A DNA stretch of 64,000 bases from Penicillus capitatus (lineage: Eukaryota; Chlorophyta). Below, in pieces: positions 22,505 to 35,000 of the stretch. The translations under genes were made by a program, and so were the position numbers. The notes below the pieces were generated by a model, which was not told where the DNA came from, searched no databases, and worked only from the letters and a program-made list of their open reading frames with translations. Where the stretch lies: assembly GCA_965649825.1 (NCBI GenBank), contig OZ287700.1, positions 1,426,001-1,490,000 on the forward strand, given 5' to 3'. Within the stretch, counting starts at the first letter, position 1; each line of letters begins with the position of its first letter.

Positions 22505-24691
22505 TTAGAAGCCCATTCGACCAAGCAGCTGCCAGTGATCAAAAACGGAGACGAGTGTGTTGGCCGCGATGGCTCCGCTGGCGGCGACGGCGGGTAGTCC
22601 GATGCCTGGAAAGGTCGAATCGCCGCAGCAGATGAGACGATCGATCGATGTGCTTTGGCTTGGAAACATGGCATCTCCAGCCGAAATAGCTGGTCCGTAT
22701 GTGCCTCGATGACGTCGAAGAAAGCGCTCGTGGGTCAGAGGCGTCCCGATGAAAGAAATCTCGGCGCGTTCACGGATATCTGGCACGACTCGCTCGACGC
22801 CTTTCCACAAGACCTCGCCTCTTTCGCGCTTCATCTCTTCGTATGCATCACTGATCCGTCCGTACACATAAAGATAAATTGCATTGCTTGTGAGCGAACT
22901 GGCCATTACCTCTTGGGATCGATGTTGGCCCAGATGGCGTAGGGCTCTGTGGCTGGAAGATAAGCGTGGAGGGAATGTTTACCAGGTGGGGCGAAGGAGG
23001 CGTCCACGACGGAAGGGATCGAAATCAGAACGACGTTCTGCTCGCAGTCCACACGAGGACGCCACTTGTTCACGATGATGTGATGCAGATCCACGTCCAA
23101 GTCTAGAATCGCCCCGTCCTGCAAAAGTGTGAGAAAAATGAGGGGCACCTGTCGCGTCGAATCCGACGTGAAGGTGCATGAAACTCGGATTCATAGGCAT
23201 GTCTTTGTTGCGTTTCTGCATGTCTGCGGGGACGTGCTCCTTGGCAATGAGCTTGACGGTATCCCAAAGACTGGCATTAGAAACGACGGCCTTCTTTGCC
23301 CGAATGATGTGACCGTTGCGTAGTCGCACGGCCGTTGCCTTACCGCCATCGATCATAATCTCATCAACATGTGCTCGCGTCAATACTCGCCCTCCATTCT
23401 TCTCGATGGACCTGATGAACGCGTTAGCAACGAAGAAGGCGGCGGCGAATGTACCGGACGAGGGTATCCACCATGGCCTGACTCCCTCCCTTTGGAAATT
23501 CCAAGCAGCAGTTGGGCTTGTACCATTCATTGAACATGACGGCCATCTCGGCAGCGATGGTGCCGTCTGCCGTGAGACCCGAGAGAAGAAAACTCAACAG
23601 ATCCAGATAGTCCAAGATGAATGGGTCCGTCACGACACCCTCGATCAACTGATCGCCACCGACAACACTCACCATCACTGAGCATAGCAAGAGATCTTGC
23701 GCAACCTTTGAGAACGGAACGAGAAGTTTCGAGAATTTGGGGCCGGATGCGAGGAGTGATGGCAGGTAACGGGCGCCGACTGTCAACAAGGCTCCTGGAT
23801 CATTGCGAATCGCAATGGGCGGCACAGAGGCGGCAACCGGGGCATAGTCCTGAATGGAACGGTGTCTGGTCAGACGGAAAAGGGCCATGAAATGTGTGAC
23901 CTGCATAAAAGCTTCCAGTCTATTCCACTCTCTCACTGCATTGCTGTCCGGTCCCTTAACATCTGACAAGATCTTCAAGAATTCTCCCCTGCCGACCTGC
24001 ACATCCGTTTCATCCCTGCCTTCCATCGTGCTGTCGTTGGGATCTTGCCTTAGCTCTCCATTCTCCTTCTGGAAAATAGATCTTCCATGCGTCATACTCA
24101 ATCCATTCCAACTCTTCTCCGATCGCCTGAGAGATCCCCTGCATTAGAGAATACCCGTCTCTATAGGGGGAACCGGACTTGGAAAATATGTCCCAATGGA
24201 TTGCCATCGATCGTGCGAGAGCGCATCCCGGAGTAAAGACTGGGGCCCGATTCAAAATGATAGATGCCGCTCTTGCCGCGAGCCGACCATCCATGTGCCG
24301 CACCTCCCACCTGATAATGCGATTCCAATACCACCACCTGTATGGTGTCCGTCACCCTCCCGTCTTTCTCAGAGATAGCGCGCACATTGACGCCATAGTT
24401 GGCCAGAATTGCTGCACATGAGAGGCCACCTACTCCTGATCCGATCACAACGACGTCTGCCTCTCGAATCGACCGAGCAGCATCTGCGGATGGCATCTCT
24501 GGTACAAGGACATCCATTTCCTGTTCTTTCACGGCATCGCACGGGGGCGCCATCCGTCTCTCACTCCACCGCCTTCCTTGAAACCCTGTCCTTTTGGCCG
24601 ATCCCCGTTGTCTACCCACATGCTGTCGTTCTGTGCGGCCATCCAATCGCCCAGCCTGCCGACTGATGTCTGGTGTTCTCAGTGTGAGCAT
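22505..24691 (-). CDS. CRTISO: Carotenoid (prolycopene) isomerase
   Basis: Multi-exon FAD enzyme. The N-terminal dinucleotide-binding motif VVIGSGVGGLSCAAIL is followed across an intron by VVVLESHYQVGGAAHGW. Further CRTISO signatures: FESGPSLYSGM, LLSGLTADGTIAAEMAVMFN, VRLRNGHIIRAKKAVVSNAS, and the C-terminal GTPLTHERFLRRHRGTYGP and CCGDSTFPGIGLPAVAASG. It converts poly-cis lycopene to all-trans lycopene in plastids. The MEP gene DXR a few kb away supplies the same pathway, though no regulatory link is implied. The start is uncertain: 24691 gives a basic, transit-like leader of about 45 residues, and the next ATG is 24553. The divergent RAB3GAP1 start is about 105 bp away. Confidence 0.85.
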
Positions 24692-24796
24692 CTCGTTGCG
24701 TGTAGACTTGTGGTGGTGGTGGAAACGTCACGTCATCAACGCTGTGTATTCAGCTATTCGAGTTCGACGCTTTCTTGTGCTCAATCACACGTCGGC

Positions 24797-27700
24797 ATGT
24801 CGACGGAAGAGTTTCAGGACTTCAGTTATGCCACCCATTGGGAAAGGTCACCATATCCACCATCTTCTTTGCTGGAAGATGTCTCTCGTTGGCAGATTCG
24901 CCGGAGAAATCGAGCAAGTGCTGCGGCGATGGCTCTGGACGCAAAAAGAAAACCTTACCGAAGAGCACTGCGTCGTCGAACTGAAACAGAAACTGCATTT
25001 TCGAAAAGAACCCTACATCCTCTCATTGCAGATCCCGGGGGAGCTGCATCTCACTCCTCCGACAACAATGCCAGAGACGGCTGCCAATCTCTCTGCCAAT
25101 ACTCCAGAGTCTATCGGAAGCTACTCGAGTCCCTCCGGTTCGGATCCAGATGAAGATTTCGAATTTCTGCCTCAGGAAGAGACAAAGACGGACATTGCCG
25201 ATGCCAGACCCGAGAGAACACGCATGCGCTCCAATCCCGTCTTTTCCAAAGGACTCTTTGTGCCGCCCATGACACACTTTGCTGTGGAGGATGCATCTCT
25301 GCAGCGATGGTTTGGCCTGTCGCGTTTTGTTCTGTTACGCGCTGGGAGTCCATCGGGTCGCATTCTTGACGCCCAAGAGGCCAACACATTGCTCAGTGCC
25401 GCCTCTGTGGCGCTCTCTGAGTTCCTGAGACCCCTCGCCATCCTCATTCCCATACAAAATGCATTCCGTGATGCTTACAAAGGTGTGGCTGTCGTCGATG
25501 GCCGCAGTGTCTTCTTCGATATCGACAGCTCTCATCTCATCCAGCAATCGGATCACTTGAGATCGGTGGCAGGACAGCTTCAGGTGTTGGCCAAACAGAT
25601 AGAGCGATACAGTCCCAGAGGTGCCCGTCTGTGTGAAGATATCGCCTGTGGGGTAGATAGCGCGGTCGAAGGATACGAGGTGCAGGTGTCTTCATGTGTG
25701 ACCTACAAACTGCCGCTTCCAACCACTTCCGAACGACTGAGGCATTCCACTGGCGATCCGAATCTGGAACAGATCGAGGCGGAAGCGGCGGCTCAGTGGA
25801 GTGAGGATTGGGATGATGGATGTGTTTGGCAGCCATGGGGTGCTGAGAAGGATCCAGTCGCGTCATTGGAGCTGGATCTGGTATGGGGTGATGTGGAACT
25901 GACCCCCGACAATCCAACCCCTGTCCTCTCGGCCATGAACGCCGCCATATGGCGCATCAGTGCTCTCTCCGAAGAACGACAAGTCTATGAGAGCTGGGCC
26001 ATCTTCTCGAGTAAAAATTCCTTCAATCGTCGCCATCTGCGTTTCCCTTCTGTCGGAGAGATGCCTGTCGATGCCGCGGTGACAGAATTTGACGAAGATA
26101 ACTTCCGGAGCCTTTCGGCACGTCTCAATGCTCTACTGCAAGCGCGGTTCATGTCCGAGGCAGCACGGTCCGTCGGCGAGCTGGCTTCGGAAGACTGGTG
26201 GGAAGAGACAGGAACACGAGGGCCGTCGATTCCACCAGAAGATGTTTTCAAAGAGAGCATCGAAGATATGTTCGGCGAGGAATACAGTGGCCGAAATCTC
26301 TGGTCGATGACAAAGCATGTGGACGACAATCAGCCGCTGGCGCATAACGACAAGACATCGATCCAAGGCCTCCAGCGATGTACACTGAACCGGATGTTGC
26401 CATTGGACTCGTTGACGGCCAGACTGGGATTGCATGCTGTCGTCTATCGCAATGCCAGGGCGGTGGCATTGCTCTGGAGTCATTTCATCCAGGCCATCCG
26501 TCTGCATTACTGGGAGAAGCTCAAGCACATCCCGCTCTTCCCCCTTCGTGCCTGACCCTCCGCCATTCGGCTGCGATAAGAATGCGATGCGTGTCTGTAG
26601 AGAAAGCCAATCGAGATGAGGAACCGGAGTCTCCAGACTTTAACGCCAGTCTAATTCATCAGAAACTCCAAATTCTGAACGTCTGCATTCACAGGTCGCC
26701 ATTTCACTCTCCTATTCACGTCGCATGTGTGTCCAACGACAGACTCGTGCGAAAGAGAAGAACAAAATCTGTGGATCAGACGGCTGTGGAAGAGAACTTT
26801 GTTGATGTTAGGGGAAGTCCAGAGGAGAACTCGACCGACGTCGGTTCGCAGGACAATCCAGGGATCAAGCCGCGAGGCGTTGCTGGCGTTTTGGCGGGGG
26901 CCTTCCTTGAGCACCACCCCGATACACCTATCAACATTCCTATCACACAGGTGCGTCGTCCTTCCTTGACTCTGCCTGAGGCAAATCGCACGGACTGTTG
27001 TGATCAGTTGATGCCAGTTCACACATCGGATTCGTTAATGGAGGAAGCGACTCTGCTCTCTGCACTGCACGATTCGCCTGACGATCGTGAACGCGCTGCC
27101 AAAGAACAGGCAAAAGTGCTCCTGTCTGATATGGCAGCCTTCAAAGCGGCAAATCCAGAGGCGCAGCTGAGTGACTTCATCAAGTGGCACTCGCCTAAAG
27201 ACTGGGTCAAGCGAGAGAATGGCGAAGGATGTCTCTCTGTCAGAATGTCACACGAGGCAGACAATCAGTGGATGCGATACTGGTCTGAGGTCGAAGCTTG
27301 CCCGGCTATTGAGCAAATTCCTCTCTTCGATCCAGCACTGGCTGGCGAACGGGCACTGTACTCTCTGGAAACGATGGAGCCTGTCAAGCTCTTCACTCAG
27401 CTTTTTCAGATAGGTCTGCTTGCCTGTTTTGGCAGTCTTCAACGGGGACTCTCTGCTAAACTGCCATCCATACAACATCAAAGCGGTCTCTTTCGCAAAG
27501 ACCTCAAAGAGAAGATTCCGCACTTGGAGGATCAACCTGAATGCGCCACAGAGCTGCTCGACGCCTTCAAAGTCTGTCCTGTTAGAATCCGGAACCTTCT
27601 GTGGTATAGGATGTGGTCGCTAGGCACTGGAGAGAGGCGTCGTGGCGGGTGAGAGTCTGTTGCGGCATCTTCCTGGGTGTCATAAGACAGTCTCGCTATT

Positions 27701-28028
27701 GCTGGATCGTGTTCTCGACCACTCGACGGATCGAGATGATTTTGCCCCCGATCTTCGGAATTCGGGTATCTGCGTGCCCGATGCAGAAAAAGAGCATATT
27801 CTGCGTCTCTTGCTGAAAACCTCTTCATCTAGCAGTACGAGCGACAGTTCACAGATGGGCGATGGTCCCAGAAAGCCACTCATCAGCACTGCTCTGCAGC
27901 ACGAATGGGTCGTGTCCTGTCATCGGAAGGGATGTGACGGCGATGAAGGACATCTCTGTCACCGTCTATACTTCAAGGATGCTGTCAATGAAGTGCGATT
28001 GGGAACAGTCCTTGTATCAGAACTGTAG
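24797..28028 (+). CDS. RAB3GAP1: Rab3 GTPase-activating protein catalytic subunit
   Basis: Exon 1 starts at the ATG 24797 (MSTEEFQDFSYATHWE) and splices after a 48-nt intron into RFAGEIEQVLRRWL, reproducing the family N-terminus. The long exon to about 26550 carries QRWFGLSRFVLLRA and EVQVSSCVTYKLP. A 51-nt intron leads to the next exon, with the conserved block DFIKWHSPKDW, GEGCLSVRMSHE and ALYSLETMEPVKLF. A last intron near 27570-27625 leads to the C-terminal exon ending at 28028. With RAB3GAP2 this protein forms the complex that acts on Rab3 as GAP and on Rab18 as GEF at the ER. The partner subunit is not in this window. The first 200 residues include an acidic low-complexity linker. Confidence 0.85.
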
Positions 28029-28465
28029 AGTCCAACAATTACTGAGAGACCGCTGTTGAACGACGGACGATCTGTTCGCTATGCAAATACTGTTCTATGA
28101 ATTAAAGATGATGCATCGGATAGAATGCTGTCGCCTGTGTTCGCATGAGAGTGATCGGTCTGTGTTGTTTTGTTACCCTAAAGCGCGCATGTTTGCAGCC
28201 TGTGTTCGATTTGCGGATTCTTTCCGTTTCGTCGATATTGAGTACTGCGGGCACAGGTAACAAAGAATCTTCTTATCAAATGAACATATTGTTGGCAGTG
28301 TTGACGGACACATTTGCAAGTTTGATGTTTGACAAAACGATGTTGTCGTCGTCGGCGCCGCTCATTAACATAAAAGTTCATTCAGAAGGACACCGTTGCA
28401 CGATACGGTCGTGAAGAAACATGCAGATCACCCACACCTCCGCAAAAAGACGATCGGTCCTGGTC
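28029..28465. other. Convergent intergenic region
   Basis: 437 bp between the stops of RAB3GAP1 and DXR. AT-richer than its surroundings, with only short random ORFs. Probably the two 3' UTRs. Confidence 0.5.
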
Positions 28466-29951
28466 TCAGACAGTGAGTTGCTGCTCGTTCTGGTGAAGGC
28501 GAGCGACGAAGTCCCGCGCCCACAGATCTGCGTCTATGATGTCTTGCAGGTTCGGCTTCAGCTTCAAGTCATTCTGGTGCTCTGCGCACGTCTGTTCGAT
28601 CAGACGCGTGATGTCCATGTATCCGATCTTCTCGTCCAGGAACAACTCCACCGCCTTCTCGTTCGCGGCACTGAAGACGCCCGTCATGGTTCCCCCCGCC
28701 CTCCCTGCTGCGTAGGCCAGGTTCAGGGCAGGGTACTTCTTTCGATCCGGTTCGCGGAATGTCAGGTCTCCCATCTTGATGAAGTCCAATCGAGGCCAGG
28801 TCTCCTCGGAGGTGAGGATCCTCCGCGGCCAGGACAGGGTGTACAGAATGGGCAACCGCATGTCCGGCCATCCAAGCTGGGCAATGACGGAGGAATCGGC
28901 CGTTTCCACCATGGAGTGGATGATGCTCTGGGGATGGATCACCACGTCGACGTGGTCGTAGTCTGCCCCGAAGAGGTAGTGCGCTTCGATGACTTCCAGA
29001 CCCTTGTTCATCAGCGTCGCCGAATCGACCGTGATCTTGCGTCCCATGCTCCAGTTGGGATGCTTCAGGGCGTCTGCCACCTTGGCGTCCCTCAACCTCT
29101 CGACGGGCCAGTCGCGAAACGCCCCGCCCGAGGCGGTCAGGATGATTCTCCGCATTCCTCCCTCGGGCAGACCTGTCACATCACTCTCGCACGTTGCACA
29201 GACGGACCGCTCGCGCGTGACCGCACCCTGGATGCACTGGAAGATGGCAGAGTGTTCCGAATCGGCTGGCAGGATCTTGACGCCGTACTTGTCGGCCAGC
29301 GGCAGGACGTACGGACCACCGGCGATCAGGGTCTCTTTGTTGGCCAGACAGATGTCCTTTCCCGCCTCGATGGCCGCCACCGTCGGTCCGAGTCCAGCAC
29401 ATCCAACGATGCCTGTCACCACGGCCTCAATGTCTGGATGTCGTGCAGCTTCGATCGCGCCCTCTGCTCCTCCCAGAATCTCCGGCTGCGCATCCACGTC
29501 CCGAATGAGCTCCTTCAGCTCGGGGATTCGACGAGCATCCTGCAGTCCCACGAGCTTCGGCTTGAACTGTCGAACCTGCTCGGCAAGCAACTCGACGTTC
29601 GAACCAGCACTGAGCGCGACGACGGTGAATTCCTCGGGATGCTCGGCGCAGATGTCGAGCGTCTGCGTGCCGATCGAACCCGTCGACCCGAGCAGAGCAA
29701 TCGGCTACGTCACGTCGCCACACCGTGAAACTCCACTGGAATTCCGGGGCATGCACCTTCGGATCTTCCGGTTTGGGCGTGTGTTCGGGCACGATGGCGC
29801 GCTTGGGCCAGGCAGCAGGGGGTTCATCCGCTGTCGACGTCGCTCGGAGAGCCGCACAGCGTCGAGTGCTGTTGGCGCGTGCGGAGAGACTCGTCCTGGT
29901 GGAGGACGTCCTCGCGAACGTCGTCTTCGAAGATGGACCACACGAAAGCAT
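28466..29951 (-). CDS. DXR: 1-deoxy-D-xylulose 5-phosphate reductoisomerase
   Basis: Exon 1 (29951-29757) and exon 2 (29704-28466), joined over a 52-nt intron, give 477 residues. DXR converts DXP to MEP using NADPH and a divalent metal (EC 1.1.1.267). Visible motifs: the NADPH site [25 protein letters not shown]; the metal and substrate residues in [52 protein letters not shown]; and [11 protein letters not shown]. The N-terminus is a Ser/Thr/Arg-rich transit peptide without a hydrophobic signal segment, followed by the plant-like [10 protein letters not shown]. The start ATG lies only 14 bp from the duplicated XRN1-like fragment, so its 5' regulatory region is made of pseudogene DNA. Confidence 0.95.
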
Positions 29952-29964
29952 GATGACTCGCTCC

Positions 29965-30339
29965 GCGATCGGCGAATGGCACGTCACATCACGCGGTGCG
30001 ATTGCTGGCCTTCGAATTTGACGACCGCTCAGAACTCCCGTTCTCTTTCGCGTTTTGTCCAGTAGAACAACGTCGTTCCGGTTGGATGCCTGGCGCTGTT
30101 CAGTTAAACTGGAGAAGGGGCCAGCCTCGAGCCGATTGGACTACCTCCTGTGCGTCATCCCCGGTATGGACGCTTCTTTTCTGACGGAAACGCACCAGTG
30201 CATAGTCACAGACGACGAGTCCTGCTATAAGAAGCTCTACAAGGACACCCCTGTCGTCGACAGTGTCTCTGTTGCATGTTCCCTGACGCGTGTGGCTTTC
30301 AGGTCGAAGCTGGACTTCTCCGTCGACATCGAGGGGGCG
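29965..30339 (+). pseudogene. XRN1-like pseudogene, left part (LINE-interrupted)
   Basis: This stretch matches 54247-54350 (N-terminus) and then jumps to the equivalent of about 56190-56440, a deletion of roughly 1.8 kb relative to the intact copy. Near-identical blocks include the region around the start codon and the segment encoding FLTETHQCIVTDDESC. An early in-frame TAG replaces the Trp codon after RFVQ. The reading frame is broken and the LINE starts at 30340. Confidence 0.85.
30327..30339. repeat. Left target-site duplication of the LINE
   Basis: The 13-mer catcgagggggcg here is repeated at 35565-35577. The intact copy carries it once (near 56424-56436), so it is the insertion target. 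Confidence 0.85.
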
Positions 30340-30349
30340 GATCAACATA

Positions 30350-32071
30350 ATGCAATCATCTACGCCTCCCACTGGAGGCAGCGGGAGTTTTGCGGCGGCA
30401 GCGCAAAACGCGACCCCGACCGAAAACGCACAACAACCGGCACAAACGACGCGCTTTGGACGACCAACGACGGCCTCGGACTGGGCAGACCAAACGGACG
30501 CGGACGAAAAACTCGGCAGATCGGACAAGCGAGGGTTTTACAGAACGACGATGAGGCGCATACACGGATGTCTCTCGACCCTTGAGCAAGCCGGCGTCGA
30601 CCACCACGCCCTGAAAACGGCCCTCTACCTAATCGAAGCCATGGAGGGAGGCTACGGCATTGGCCAGAGCGACATGTCCCGCGAAGCGCAACAAACCGCA
30701 AGGCCAGCAACAGTCCAGGCGAACCCCCTCTATCAAACGACCATGCCCTCTCTCCTACAACAACAACGAGCGCCAACCGGAGCCGAGACGACCACCCAGC
30801 AAATGCAGCAGACAACCAGAACAGCGTCGTACGCAGAAGTGGCCAAATCCAATTACTTCCCGAGCAGCCCAACAGACCAAGTACCCTGGACAATGGTCGC
30901 AAGACAGCAAAGACCCAAGCCAGCATACGAAACACAAACCCCAGAGCAACAAGCAAGAAGAAGAATCATGAGCGAGATGTGGAAACGCAGCTCACCAGAG
31001 GACCAGAACATGGCCAGACAAGTCTTCATCTCGCCTGTCATCGAGGCGGCCTCGATCAAGCGTCCTACCTACAACATGATGAAGGACGCCCTAACGATTT
31101 GGGCCAAGAACCACGGCGGCCAGGTGCAATACCTTAGGGGGCTCACCTCCGGAGATATGCTACTCCAGCTAGACCAGAACGTGATGACCTATCTCAGGGA
31201 CAACTTTTTCCCTGAGATAGACCTTCACCTACTGGGCTGCTGGCAGCCCAAACCTAGCCATCAAGATACATCGATCCCCAGCGTTGTAGTCGAGGGAGTA
31301 GACCGCTTCCTGTCACACAGAGCGGTCGTGGAAAAACTAAAAGACCCGGAAAATGCGACATGGCTGGGAGTCCAGCCAGAAACATTACAAACGGCGACAC
31401 TCACTTTTGTGAGATTTCACAGAAAAGTGGATGGCAGTGCTCCCGAACCTACCTCCACCGGAAGATTGGTTGGCCCACCAGAAATCATCACCCGCATGGC
31501 CCAGAAGACCGGAATATACGTGGGCTACCCCTGCTATGTCAGAGAATTCGCCCAACAAGAGAAATGGAAGACGGGTAACCGAACCATGGAAGTCGACTCC
31601 ACGAATAGAGGAGCCAAAAGAAACACACAGGAACGAGAAAGGGAAGAGGCAGACGAAATGATCACTCCCAGCAGAGAAGCGGAGCAGCCTCCCGAACCAA
31701 GCACCTCGCGCCGTCGGACAGAGACCCCGCCGCCCATCGATCTGACAACCGAAGAGAACAATCCAACATCAGAAGCTCCCCCGGATAAAACAGCAGAGAC
31801 CCCAACTCAGACAGCGAACCCTCCTGACCGGTCGGCAACGCTCCCACCAACCTTCCAAGCAGAAGAAGAGAACCTCGACCAAATAGCCCGAGCAATCAAC
31901 GATAATCTCTCGGAACTGACGGCCCAGTTCGACCAAGGCGAGCCAAAAACACAGCGCCCAGAGGCGGACCAGCCCCCACCAGAAGGATCAAAACAGCAGA
32001 GCTTGGAACCAGAGAAACGAAGATTCAGCGAGCGCCTAAGAAGGAAGCGCCAAGAAAAAGAAAAACAATGA
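30350..32071 (+). CDS. LINE ORF1 (Gag-like RNA-binding protein)
   Basis: 573 residues from the first ATG inside the element. The N-terminal half is Gln/Thr/Ala-rich and disordered. The middle (residues about 210-400) is a folded region with EMWKRSSPEDQNMARQVF and MMKDALTIWAKNHGG. The C-terminus is Glu/Pro/Thr-rich and ends in a basic RRKRQEKEKQ tail. Position and length fit a LINE Gag-like protein that packages the RNA. The CCHC zinc knuckles usual in Jockey-superfamily ORF1 are not seen. The stop TGA overlaps the ORF2 ATG (ATGA), suggesting termination-reinitiation. Confidence 0.8.
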   Translation: MQSSTPPTGGSGSFAAAAQNATPTENAQQPAQTTRFGRPTTASDWADQTDADEKLGRSDKRGFYRTTMRRIHGCLSTLEQAGVDHHALKTALYLIEAMEGGYGIGQSDMSREAQQTARPATVQANPLYQTTMPSLLQQQRAPTGAETTTQQMQQTTRTASYAEVAKSNYFPSSPTDQVPWTMVARQQRPKPAYETQTPEQQARRRIMSEMWKRSSPEDQNMARQVFISPVIEAASIKRPTYNMMKDALTIWAKNHGGQVQYLRGLTSGDMLLQLDQNVMTYLRDNFFPEIDLHLLGCWQPKPSHQDTSIPSVVVEGVDRFLSHRAVVEKLKDPENATWLGVQPETLQTATLTFVRFHRKVDGSAPEPTSTGRLVGPPEIITRMAQKTGIYVGYPCYVREFAQQEKWKTGNRTMEVDSTNRGAKRNTQEREREEADEMITPSREAEQPPEPSTSRRRTETPPPIDLTTEENNPTSEAPPDKTAETPTQTANPPDRSATLPPTFQAEEENLDQIARAINDNLSELTAQFDQGEPKTQRPEADQPPPEGSKQQSLEPEKRRFSERLRRKRQEKEKQ

Positions 32072-35000
32072 TGCCGCGGGCATCCCACCGCGATCACCCA
32101 TACGACTGCCAACCAAGGACAAACACACAAAAAAGCAAAAAGACAATTCGAATCAACCAAATCAACCTGGCCAAGTCCCCTCTGGCATGGGAAGATCTCA
32201 AGATCCAACTCGATCGAGACGAGATTGACGCAGTACTAATCAGTGAACCGCCAAAATGCCTCCAACTGGGACGCACAATCCCCTCGGAATACACATGGAC
32301 GTACCAACAGAACGAATGCACGTGCGGAGCAGGGATTTTGTACAGGAAAAACCTCCGAGTCACGAAGCCGATCGAAGACACCCCACGGATAAACACCATA
32401 GCGGTGAAGAGGGAGAACAATTCAGCTCTGTGGATCTCTTCCTTCTACCTTCAGCCGGAGACACTGGAAGGCCTACACGATGTACAAAAGGTCAGCACAG
32501 AAGTGATCAAGACCGACTCCCAGTGGATACTGGGAGGAGATGCGAATGCACACTCCAGCCAATGGAGTCAATCTGACAACAACGAGTGCGGAAACAGAAT
32601 GGAGGACTGGATACTCGAGAACAACCTCTTGGTGATCAACGACCCGGACAGTGAAGCAACGTTCTCACGAAAGTCCACTCAAGACCAATGGCTCGACATC
32701 ACCCTCTCGACGCAAGGAATCTCGAGGCAGATCACTGAGTGGCAAGTCAAGAAAGAAGCCATCCCCAACTCCGATCACACCCTCATCCACTGGGAGATCG
32801 ATGGCCAAGACGCAAAACTCACCGATCTCAAGCAGAGGAGTTGGGCAAAGACGAACTGGGAAGAATACCGTGATCTTGTACAAGCCTTCCTACCAACTCT
32901 GCCGCTCTCTATAGACTCGGTTGCCCGGCTCGAGGAACAGACGAACCTCCTGACCAAGGCTCTCAGCACCGCCATGAAACTTACCACAAAAATGGTGGAA
33001 CCAAAGAAAATCCCAAGGAACTGGTTCGATCAGGAAGCCCAGAAACTACATAATCGTCTCCGGGCAAGCAAAAAAGGAACCAGTGAACACAACGCCATTC
33101 GGTCTGAATGGAAGGAACTCGTCAGAAACAAGAAACTACTATCCTTCCAGAAGTTCACAGAAAGCACCGACGACCATAACTGTTGGGAGGCATTGCGAAG
33201 ACTCTCCGACCCCAAGAAGCTGAAACCGATCCACTCACTCACCGACCAGAACGGAAGAACAAACGACCCGAAACAAATGGCAGACCTCCTTGCGCAGAGA
33301 TATTTCCCAGAGCTCGAACCGGGAAGAAGAACGGACGAATTCAGACAACAATCAAGTAAAACAAGAGACAAATACTCCCCGACGGACGGCAAACCAAAGA
33401 GAAACACCTGGTCCCACAGAGAGATCTGGGAAGAACTCCAGAGAGGCCGAAGGAAAACAAGCCCTGGACCTGATGACATCCCTTATCAAGCCACCCGAGC
33501 ATGTGCTGACATCCTAACCCCTTGGCTAACCGCAATATACAACGCCATCATCGACACCGGTCACGTACCTCGACAATGGAAGGTTGGCAAGGTATGCAAC
33601 ATCCCTAAACCGGGTAAGAGCGGGGAAGAAGCCAAACATTACAGACCAATCACCCTACTCAATTGTGTCTCGAAGATCTTTGAAACCCTGGTGACCAAGA
33701 AAATCAGTACATGGGCAGAGGACAAAGGGGTCTTGCCAGACAGCCAATATGGCTTCAGGAAAAACCGCACCACAAGTATGCCGCTGGGCAACCTTACCTC
33801 GAAAATCTGGAACTCCCTCAACCGCCGTCAAAAACTGACCTCGGTCAGCGTCGACCTAGAAGGTGCATATGACCGAGTAGTGCCGTCGATCCTGATCGAA
33901 CGACTAGAAGAAGCAGGGCTCGACGAAGACATCGTCAGAGTCGTATGGAACCTGTTGACAGACAGGGAAGCTAACATCACCATAGAGGAAGAGAACTTCT
34001 CCTACCGACCAGAAAGAGGCCTCCCCCAAGGATCGCCCGTGAGTCCGATACTCTATATCTTATACTCTGCGAGCATTCCAAAATACATACCAAACAGCGT
34101 ACACATAAATATGTACGCTGACGACATCGTAATCTACAAAGAAATGACATCCGAGAAAGACGAGACACAACTACAAGAAGCCCTAGACGGACTCCTGAGA
34201 TGGTGTGACGACTCTGGAATGAAGATAAATCCCGATAAAACCCAAACCATAACCTTCCGAAGGAACAGAGACCAGACGCAGCCACATCTCCGACTTGGTC
34301 AACACTCCCTTCAACACACCGAGACAATGAAATACCTCGGCATCACCTTCGATGAGCGAATGTCCTTCGAACACCACTTGAAAGAGAAGACCAGGCAGGC
34401 CACCCAACGAATACATGGCATCAGAAGAATGGCACGAGCCCTATGGGGCGCCTCATCCCACATAACGCGAAGACTATACCAGATGTGCATACAACCACTG
34501 ATGTTGTATGGAAGCGAGATATGGATCACCCGACTAAACACGATTAGAGCGAGCAAGATGTTGGAAAGAATCGGAAGACTTGGTGCCCTTACCATTACGG
34601 GGCTCGATCAAACTACATCAGCGGAAACTGCAATGACACTCGCCTACCTCCAGCCCCTCAGCACCCTCGCTACCGCACAACTACTCAAGTCGGCCCCACA
34701 AACTTACAAAGACCCTAAGAACCTAATACGGCCTCTATCACCGCCGACCCACTGCACCCCAGAAGCAACGCTCCGCTCAGAACTGGAGAGAGTATGGCAG
34801 CACCACCACCAAGAGAAGAACAGAAGACAACGCCCGACAGAGGACGAACTGCATCAAATGCTCAAAAACAGGGATCTATTTGAGCAATGGTATACAGAAT
34901 ACCTAGAAGAGCAAACAAACAGACAATGGATACTGTCAAACAAGAGCCAAAGTCTCAAAAACATAGGATGGCGAAGGATAAACAAAGAAAAGCCCTGGTT

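Noticed and set aside
28421-29728. 435-codon plus-strand ORF
   Set aside because: It is the antisense shadow of the highly conserved DXR gene; its composition follows the DXR codon pattern. The overlapping plus ORF 28989-30065 is rejected for the same reason.
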